From Pseudomonadota bacterium (lineage in GTDB: Bacteria; Pseudomonadota; Alphaproteobacteria; Rhizobiales; Hyphomicrobiaceae): 10,378 nucleotides of DNA. The notes under the pieces are model-generated. The model worked only from the letters and a program-made list of their open reading frames with translations. It had not been told where the DNA came from and ran no database searches. Positions 4,483 to 8,471 of the stretch are shown here, one piece after another. The translations under genes and the position numbers were made by a program. The DNA lies in NCBI GenBank assembly GCA_021812845.1, contig JAKAML010000019.1, positions 1 to 10,378 of the forward strand, written 5' to 3'. The first letter of the stretch is position 1. Every line of letters begins with the position of its first letter.

Positions 4483-5484
4483 TCAGGCGGCCAGGGCGAT
4501 CCGAAGCTCACGCCCCTCGCGAGTGACGGTGAGCTGGCCGGAAACCTCGCGCCAGCGCTTCGAGGCCTCACCCTTCGTCACGCCCATCTCGGTCGCCAAC
4601 TCGTCGTTGGAGAGCGGGCGCTTCGTCCGGCGCAGGGCCACGATCACGGGGTGGTCATGCGGAACGCATGCCTCCGGCATGACCGGAATCGGGGCGGAGT
4701 GCCCGCCGTTGGTCGGCGGTGGCGTCGGCGCGCTGGTTGCGGTGCGGGCAACCGAAGGCGGGCGAACGTTGTCGTTGGCCATGGCAACCGGCATGCGGCT
4801 TGGCCGGTGGGCGAACCCGAAGCCGAAGGCCACGATGGCGGCCAGCTCGAACAAAAGCGCGTAGAGAAAGGGCTCGATCAGGTGAAAGACCTCCTTCGTG
4901 CGCTCGCGTTCGAAGCCGATCAGCGCGGCAACGCGGGCCGCCCGGTCAGCCTTGGGGGCTGCGACCTGGCGGGGACCGATCTTGCCGAGCTTGGTCTCGA
5001 GCAGGGCGACGTGGCTGCGCACCTCGGCGGCGCGCTGCTGCCAGTCCTTGCAGTTGCGGCCACAGCCGCCCTTGCCGGTCTCGATCGCGACCATCCGATC
5101 CGCGTCAGCAAGGCGCTGCTTGGCGGTGGCGAGGTCGGTCTCGGTCTCGTCGCGCTGGGCGTTGTGATCCTCAACCGTCAGCGCCGCCGTGTCGGCCGTG
5201 GCAGCCTGCCGGCCTACGGAATTGTAGACGGTGGCGAAGGTGCCAAGCGCGAACAACACGGCGAAGCCCGCCGCAGAGATCAGGCGCCATTCGCGCAGCG
5301 CCGAGCCGATCAGGTGGCCGGAGGCGATGGTGATGGCGACAACGATCGGCATGAGGGCGTGCTCAAGCTCCCAATGCCCGGTGCGCAGAGCGTCCGAGCA
5401 CAGGATGGCGAGAGCGCCGCCGGTGGCGGCGAAGCCCGCCGCTCTTGCGAGCCAGCGGGAAGCGGTGGTAGTGGTGTTAGACAT
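4483..5484 (-). CDS. Membrane protein with periplasmic coiled coil and cytoplasmic winged-helix-like tail, 333 aa
   Basis: The start at 5484 follows GGAAGGAAAG on the minus strand. Four membrane helices are likely: about 11-30, 42-62, 67-88 and 201-225. With the N-terminus inside, the loop 89-200 falls in the periplasm. It is charged and heptad-like (DETETDLATAKQRLADADR; EVRSHVALLETKLGKIG) and holds CGRNC (141-145), a possible disulfide or metal site. Residues 277-333 would be cytoplasmic and look like a winged helix: HPVIVALRR, LSNDELATEMGVTKGEASKRWREV as helix-turn-helix, then TVTREGRELRIAL as the wing. The linker (about 227-276) contains two palindromic repeats, read as SVARTAT and VMPEAC. 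It may be a membrane-bound regulator that passes an envelope signal to DNA. No family name is recognised; function is inferred. Confidence 0.85.
   Translation of the reverse strand: MSNTTTTASRWLARAAGFAATGGALAILCSDALRTGHWELEHALMPIVVAITIASGHLIGSALREWRLISAAGFAVLFALGTFATVYNSVGRQAATADTAALTVEDHNAQRDETETDLATAKQRLADADRMVAIETGKGGCGRNCKDWQQRAAEVRSHVALLETKLGKIGPRQVAAPKADRAARVAALIGFERERTKEVFHLIEPFLYALLFELAAIVAFGFGFAHRPSRMPVAMANDNVRPPSVARTATSAPTPPPTNGGHSAPIPVMPEACVPHDHPVIVALRRTKRPLSNDELATEMGVTKGEASKRWREVSGQLTVTREGRELRIALAA
4666..4683. repeat. 18-bp palindromic element, family P copy 4
   Basis: GCATGCCTCCGGCATGAC on the plus strand, with arms CATGCC and GGCATG around TCC. It lies inside the 4483-5484 gene, which runs on the other strand, and is read there as VMPEAC, just before the winged-helix-like domain. 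Confidence 0.75.
4730..4759 (-). repeat. Hairpin repeat, family Q copy C
   Basis: On the minus strand: TTC, GGTTG, loop CCCGCACCG, CAACC. The core TTCGGTTGCCC is identical to copies A and B, but the outer stem is degraded. It lies in the linker of the 4483-5484 gene and is read as SVA, the same codon phase as copy A in the 80-382 gene. Confidence 0.65.
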
Positions 5485-6017
5485 GGGACTTTCCTTCCAA
5501 GGGTGGTTCCTGGAGGCTCGCCGCCCGCTGCTCTAACAGCGGGGCCAACGGTGGGCCTTCTTCGTTTCAGTCGGGAGTGGCGCTTGGCGGCGCCGGCTGG
5601 GTTAGTGCCCGGCGATCGAAGCTCGCTCGGCAGCTTTAGGTCGGTGGCAGGTTCGGTTCAGGCGGTGGGTTCGGGTTCGAGAGCAAGTTGATGAGTTTAG
5701 TGGAGGGGTGATCCGCCCGTCGGCGGCCCTCGATGGTCGGCGGTGAACGTCTCCGCCAATTCAGGCTGGTGGACCCTGCGGGCTTCACTGGGCGGCGCTT
5801 GTGGCGGCCGGGTGCAGGAAGACGCGCTGGGCGGATTGATTGTGTCGTCTGGACGATCGCGGAGTGAGCGTTCAGGCATAGCTTCGCCTTCCGCTTCGCT
5901 CGGGCCTTTCGGGGGTCCTCTCTTTCCGGCTTCCCGTGGGGTGGTTCACCACCCTCGCCTCTTCGGCTCTTCCGTCGGGTCACTTCCGTTCGAGGGCCTC
6001 AGGCCGTCTCATCTGAT
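5485..6017 (-). other. Long leader with no firmly supported gene
   Basis: The DNA between the leftward promoter (about 6022-6050) and the membrane-protein start is over 500 bases with no convincing gene. One minus-strand reading frame (5697-5879, 60 aa, starting MPERSLRDRPDDT) has an ATG and a weak GAAGGCGAAG upstream, but its composition is Pro/Ser/Arg-rich. Overlapping frames are equally open. A GGTGGT-TC-ACCACC palindrome lies at 5941-5954 and a 7-bp hairpin at 5524-5543. The region may be an untranslated leader or the remains of older genes. Confidence 0.45.
5524..5543 (-). promoter_or_regulatory. Hairpin 40 bases upstream of the membrane-protein start
   Basis: CCCGCTG (5524-5530) and CAGCGGG (5537-5543) form a perfect 7-bp stem with a six-base loop. 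No T-run follows on the minus strand, so it is not a standard terminator. It would lie in the leader RNA just before the ribosome site of the 4483-5484 gene, or could be an operator in DNA. Confidence 0.4.
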
Positions 6018-6021
6018 GCCT

Positions 6022-6050
6022 AATATACGCCTAATAGGCGTAGTCGTCAA
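6022..6050 (-). promoter_or_regulatory. Leftward sigma-70-type promoter
   Basis: On the minus strand, TTGACG (plus 6045-6050) is followed by exactly 17 bases and then TATATT (plus 6022-6027), close to the consensus on both boxes. Transcription would start near 6015 and run toward the membrane-protein gene at 5484. No competing gene lies between that is better supported. The spacer is filled by the operator palindrome, so a bound repressor would block polymerase directly. Confidence 0.7.
6026..6042. promoter_or_regulatory. Operator palindrome inside the leftward promoter
   Basis: TACGCCTAATAGGCGTA is a perfect palindrome with 7-bp arms and a 3-bp centre, lying between the -35 and -10 boxes of the leftward promoter. 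A further half-site, GCCTAAT (6018-6024), repeats the GCCTAAT at 6029-6035 with an 11-bp offset, about one helical turn, and overlaps the -10 box. The likely binder is the XRE-type protein encoded at 6132. Confidence 0.7.
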
Positions 6051-6087
6051 GGTGAGCTAGGGCCCGCCGCCCTTCGGCTTCTGCCCC

Positions 6088-6112
6088 GTCCAATCACTTT
6101 TCGTGATTAGAC
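6088..6112. promoter_or_regulatory. Second, unrelated inverted repeat in the control region
   Basis: GTCCAATCAC (6088-6097) faces GTGATTAGAC (6103-6112) across TTTTC, giving 10-bp arms with one mismatch. It shares no sequence with the GCCT/AGGC operators. It could be the site of a different regulator, such as the winged-helix-like tail of the 4483-5484 protein, or a leader hairpin of the repressor mRNA. Confidence 0.45.
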
Positions 6113-6127
6113 GGCCTAAAAGGCGTA
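6111..6127. promoter_or_regulatory. Second operator-like site at the repressor start
   Basis: ACGGCCTAAAAGGCGTA matches the palindrome at 6026-6042 in 13 of 17 positions. Its right half (AGGCGTA) is identical, and GCCT-AAA-AGGC is itself palindromic. It overlaps the ribosome-binding region of the 6132 gene, which would suit autoregulation. Confidence 0.6.
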
Positions 6128-6131
6128 TGGA

Positions 6132-6422
6132 ATGCTCGAAAACATGGCTCAGAAGGGAAAAACAGGCGTATCGGCCGCCATGGGAGCGCCGGAGTATCGC
6201 GACGCAATCGCGGCTCTCGGCTACAGCCAGCAGGCGTTTGCAACGCTGGTTGGCGCGTCGCCGCGAACGGGCCAGAAGTGGGCGCTCGGCGAGTCGCGGG
6301 TGCCCGGTAGCGTGGCGCTGCTGATCCGACTTCTGATGGCCCGGCCCGAACTTAAGCCCGTGGTGGAATCGATGACGGCGCTGGCGGTCAGGGTGCGGCG
6401 CGAGGGCAAGGCTGCGGCGTGA
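6132..6422 (+). CDS. XRE-type helix-turn-helix regulator, probable phage repressor, 96 aa
   Basis: Residues 22-69 form a compact helix-turn-helix domain: YRDAIAALGYSQQAFATLVG, then ASPRTGQKWALGESRVPGSVALLIRLL. The recognition helix is around SPRTGQKWALG (43-53). The remainder is a short basic C-terminus with no peptidase or dimerisation domain, so it is closer in size to Cro or small XRE repressors than to full CI. Start 6132 has AAGG at 6120-6123 eight bases upstream; an in-frame ATG at 6144 is also possible. It lies directly beside two related operator palindromes, which supports a role in controlling the leftward promoter and its own synthesis. The domain is clear; the lysogeny role is inferred. 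Confidence 0.8.
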   Translation: MLENMAQKGKTGVSAAMGAPEYRDAIAALGYSQQAFATLVGASPRTGQKWALGESRVPGSVALLIRLLMARPELKPVVESMTALAVRVRREGKAAA

Positions 6423-6494
6423 CCCGTTTTGGACCCTTGCTGGGGAAAAATCGGCAATTCGCCCCGGAAATCGACCGACGAGGTGGGGGAAGAG

Positions 6495-6821
6495 ATGCGG
6501 GCTTTGGTCGTTGGTTGTGGTGTGGCGGTCGGGGCGATCTCGGCGGTTGCGCAGAGCAGTGATCTGCGCGGCACGGAGATCGTGGGCTATCATGCCACTG
6601 CGGTGTCGCTGGCGACGCAGAAGTGCGGCGGCGAAATCGGACGGGCGCTGCGCGACTTGGCTAACATGCACGATGCCGACTTCCGCTTTGGCATGAGCCG
6701 CGCCATCGGCGACTGGAGCCAGAAGCTCTCGGGAGATGCAGCCAACGCCTGCGCCGCTCTGCGCAGCCAGTACGGCCCGAGCGGAACGGTTGTCCCCGGC
6801 GCTTGGGTGCTGCCTAGGTAA
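6495..6821 (+). CDS. Small exported protein with signal peptide, 108 aa
   Basis: ATG 6495 is chosen because GGGGGAAGAG precedes it and it begins a good signal peptide, MRALVVGCGVAVGAISAVAQS, with likely cleavage after AVA (about residue 19). In-frame sequence upstream would bury this signal. The mature part is about 88 residues, mostly helical, with two cysteines (TQKCGGEIG and AANACAALR) that could form a disulfide in the periplasm. A conserved-looking stretch is MHDADFRFGMSRAIGDWSQKL. No family recognised. Standing next to the repressor, it could be a lysogenic-conversion or superinfection-exclusion protein. That is a guess from position and export. Confidence 0.7.
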   Translation: MRALVVGCGVAVGAISAVAQSSDLRGTEIVGYHATAVSLATQKCGGEIGRALRDLANMHDADFRFGMSRAIGDWSQKLSGDAANACAALRSQYGPSGTVVPGAWVLPR

Positions 6822-6893
6822 CGGCCGCAAGAATGGGCCTTGACGGATAACCGCGAATCTGTGCGAATCGTTGGCATGCTCGCGAGAGCTATG

Positions 6894-6925
6894 GCCGGAT
6901 GGGGAAACCCCTCCGGCTTTCGCGT
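6894..6925 (+). terminator. Rho-independent terminator after the exported-protein gene
   Basis: GCCGGA (6894-6899), one unpaired T, GGGG, loop AAA, CCCC, TCCGGC (6912-6917), then TTTCGCGTTT. The stem is ten GC-rich pairs with one bulge, and the tail is T-rich though interrupted. It ends the repressor/exported-protein unit and separates it from the packaging and tail genes. No clear promoter was found between it and 7055. Confidence 0.7.
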
Positions 6926-7054
6926 TTCTGGGGCGCGGTAAGGCCGCCTTTCCGCACTTTGGCGCTCACGGCCACAGGCCAGCGCATCACCCGACCGGGC
7001 ACACGAGACAAGGCCCGCCGACCCAAGCCCTGGAACATATCGCAGGACAGCCGC

Positions 7055-7276
7055 ATGACCGCCGCCGCGCCACACGTCGCGCCGATGATCGATGTCGTGC
7101 CGATCGCCGCTCGCGTCTTGACGCCGCAGGTGATCTGCTGGTCGCACAACTGCCGCGAGGAAGCGAAGATCGGCGACGCGCTGGTTGGCTTCGGCAACCG
7201 TGGCGGGCTGCACTACAACGACCTGTGCTGCCCGCGCTGCGGCGCCAAGTGGCGGCAGTTCGTAGTGGCGGGCTGA
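7055..7276 (+). CDS. Small metal-binding phage protein, 73 aa
   Basis: The start at 7055 is chosen because AGGA (7044-7047) lies seven bases upstream; longer in-frame starts run back through the terminator hairpin. Cysteines occur as ICWSHNC and then, about 27 residues later, LCCPRCG, giving C-x4-C and CxxC pairs that suit a zinc-ribbon-like site. Between them is a Gly-rich segment (DALVGFGNRGGLHYND). The protein ends KWRQFVVAG. It lies just upstream of the tail and terminase genes. No specific role can be named. Confidence 0.65.
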   Translation: MTAAAPHVAPMIDVVPIAARVLTPQVICWSHNCREEAKIGDALVGFGNRGGLHYNDLCCPRCGAKWRQFVVAG

Positions 7277-7278
7277 GC

Positions 7279-7830
7279 ATGGCGACCATTGCGTTCAAGT
7301 GGCAGGGCAACGGCATTGCCCGGCTGACCGCCGCGGTCGACAAGCTCGAAGGACCGCGCAAGCGGGCCGCGTTACGTCGTGCCGTCAACCACACGGGCGA
7401 CAAGACGTTCACGGTGGTGAGGCGCGTTCTGGCGAAGGAGATGGGCCTGACGCAGGCCGACCTTCAACGGCGCGGCCTCTCGAAGCGGAAGGCGAACGAC
7501 GCCAGCCTCACCTACTCGATCATCGGTCGTGGCAAGCATATCCCGCTGAAAGACTTTGCTTCTCGCCAAGGCGCTCGTGGCGTGTCGGCGGCCCCGTGGG
7601 GCATCCGGCGCATGTTCAAGCACACGTTTATCGTCGCCTCCATCGGCGGCAACGTGTTCAAGCGCATCGGCAAGAAGCGGCTTCCGATCGAGAAGCTGTG
7701 GGGTCCGGCCGTCCCGCGCGAGATGGTGCGCGAGGCCACGGCAACAGCCTTCCAGACCACCGTGGCAGCCAACCTGCCAGGGCGAGTTGAGCATGAGGTT
7801 CGCGTGCTCACCGACGGCGTGGTGTCCTAG
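7279..7830 (+). CDS. Phage minor tail protein, GpZ-like, 183 aa
   Basis: The sequence fits the prophage minor tail protein Z (GpZ) family. An early helical part has ALRRAVNHTGDKTFTVVRRVLAKEMGLTQADLQRRGLSKRKA, and later come IPLKDFASRQGARGVSA, KHTFIVASIGGNVFKRIG and KRLPIEKLWGPAVPREM. The R-x-P-I-E-K-L-x-G-P-x-V-P signature is characteristic. In lambda, GpZ helps complete the tail tip that joins the head. The ATG lies two bases after the preceding stop, with only a weak ribosome site (GGCGGGCTGAG), so translation is probably coupled. Its place before the terminase genes is unusual: lambda has Z after the head genes. Confidence 0.85.
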   Translation: MATIAFKWQGNGIARLTAAVDKLEGPRKRAALRRAVNHTGDKTFTVVRRVLAKEMGLTQADLQRRGLSKRKANDASLTYSIIGRGKHIPLKDFASRQGARGVSAAPWGIRRMFKHTFIVASIGGNVFKRIGKKRLPIEKLWGPAVPREMVREATATAFQTTVAANLPGRVEHEVRVLTDGVVS

Positions 7831-7961
7831 CCATCGGCTGGGCTTCGCGAACGCCGTTCAAAGTTAGGGACCGTACCGGGCACACCCCCGGTGCGGGCGC
7901 GCTGCGGCCCGGCATTTGCCCATTTTTGAGCCCGTAAAATCGCCACTTCGGATTCGGAAAC
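7831..7961. other. Short gap before the terminase genes
   Basis: No gene is seen in this 131-base gap. It holds ACCGGG (7875-7880) facing CCCGGT (7887-7892), a GC-rich stretch GTGCGGGCGCGCTGCGGCCC, and the AT-rich hairpin at 7922-7940. In lambda-like phages the cos site lies just before the small terminase gene, so this gap is the natural place to look for it. No cos sequence can be identified by eye. Confidence 0.4.
7922..7940. repeat. Hairpin with TTTTTGAGCCC core, copy 2
   Basis: ATTTT (7922-7926) faces AAAAT (7936-7940). The string TTTTTGAGCCC (7923-7933) is identical to that in the hairpin at 4126-4150, although the outer arms differ. It lies 22 bases before the small terminase start. 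Confidence 0.45.
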
Positions 7962-8471
7962 ATGGCTCTGAATGGCGTTCATGAAGAAATATCCGTCAAA
8001 TTGCTGGCGGGGGTGCTCGGCGTCAGCGAACGCTGGGTGCAACAGCTTGAGAAACAAGGGGTTCTCAAGAAGAACGGCCGAAGCCGCTACGACCTTGCGG
8101 CGTCGGTTCAAGCCTATACCAAATTCAAGGTCGAAAGCGAAGTGGCCCGTGCCGTGCCCGAGGAATCGAACCCCGGCGAGCGTGTCAAGGCCGAGCGGGC
8201 CCGCAAACTGAAACTCGCCAACGACGAAAAGGAGCGGCGCCTCGTGCAGATGCCGTCTGCCGTGGCCGCCCTCGATGCCATCGTCGGGCCGCTGAAGGCG
8301 GACCTGGCCGGCGTCCCAGCCCGCGTCACGGACGATGTCGCTCTGCGCCGGCGGATCGAGGATGCCACTGACGCCGTTCTCCGCGGTCTCGCCGACCGAT
8401 TTGCCAAAGCTGGCAGAGATCTTCGAGCGGGCCGAGATGCTTTGTCGTCCGGCGACGAGGACGACGCCTGA
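7962..8471 (+). CDS. Terminase small subunit, Nu1-like, 169 aa
   Basis: Residues 9-52 form a winged helix-turn-helix like lambda Nu1 (EISVKLLAGVLGVSERWVQQLEKQGVLKKNGRSRYDLAASVQAY), used to recognise the packaging site. The middle part (NPGERVKAERARKLKLANDEKERRLVQM) is the charged helix typical of the family. The C-terminal half (AVAALDAIVGPLKADLAGVPARV) leads to the region that contacts the large subunit in lambda. It directly precedes and overlaps the large subunit gene, which supports the call. The ribosome site is weak (CGGATTCGGAAAC). The acidic end (SSGDEDDA) is encoded in the overlap. Confidence 0.85.
   Translation: MALNGVHEEISVKLLAGVLGVSERWVQQLEKQGVLKKNGRSRYDLAASVQAYTKFKVESEVARAVPEESNPGERVKAERARKLKLANDEKERRLVQMPSAVAALDAIVGPLKADLAGVPARVTDDVALRRRIEDATDAVLRGLADRFAKAGRDLRAGRDALSSGDEDDA

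Noticed and set aside
3666..4571. Open frame of 301 codons on the minus strand across the hairpin cluster
   Set aside because: It overlaps two real genes and the terminator. It contains RRFGCP-like peptides only because hairpin family Q is repeated there.
4447..5691. Long plus-strand frame of 414 codons opposite the membrane-protein gene
   Set aside because: The minus-strand gene has clear membrane helices, a winged-helix-like tail, a ribosome site and a terminator. The plus frame has none.
5636..5983. Minus-strand frame of 115 codons starting with GTG in the leader
   Set aside because: It starts close to the promoter, but the product is a Lys/Arg/Pro-rich low-complexity chain and no convincing ribosome site is present. 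It is discussed with the leader instead.
6840..6868. Possible plus-strand promoter, TTGACG-17-GCGAAT, after the exported-protein gene
   Set aside because: The -10 box matches at only three positions, and a strong terminator follows at 6894, so it would not serve the downstream genes.
7187..7203. GGTTG-GCTTCGG-CAACC, resembling hairpin family Q
   Set aside because: It lacks the GGCGC-TTC lead and the CCC loop start. It lies in ordinary coding sequence (LVGFGN), so chance similarity is likely.
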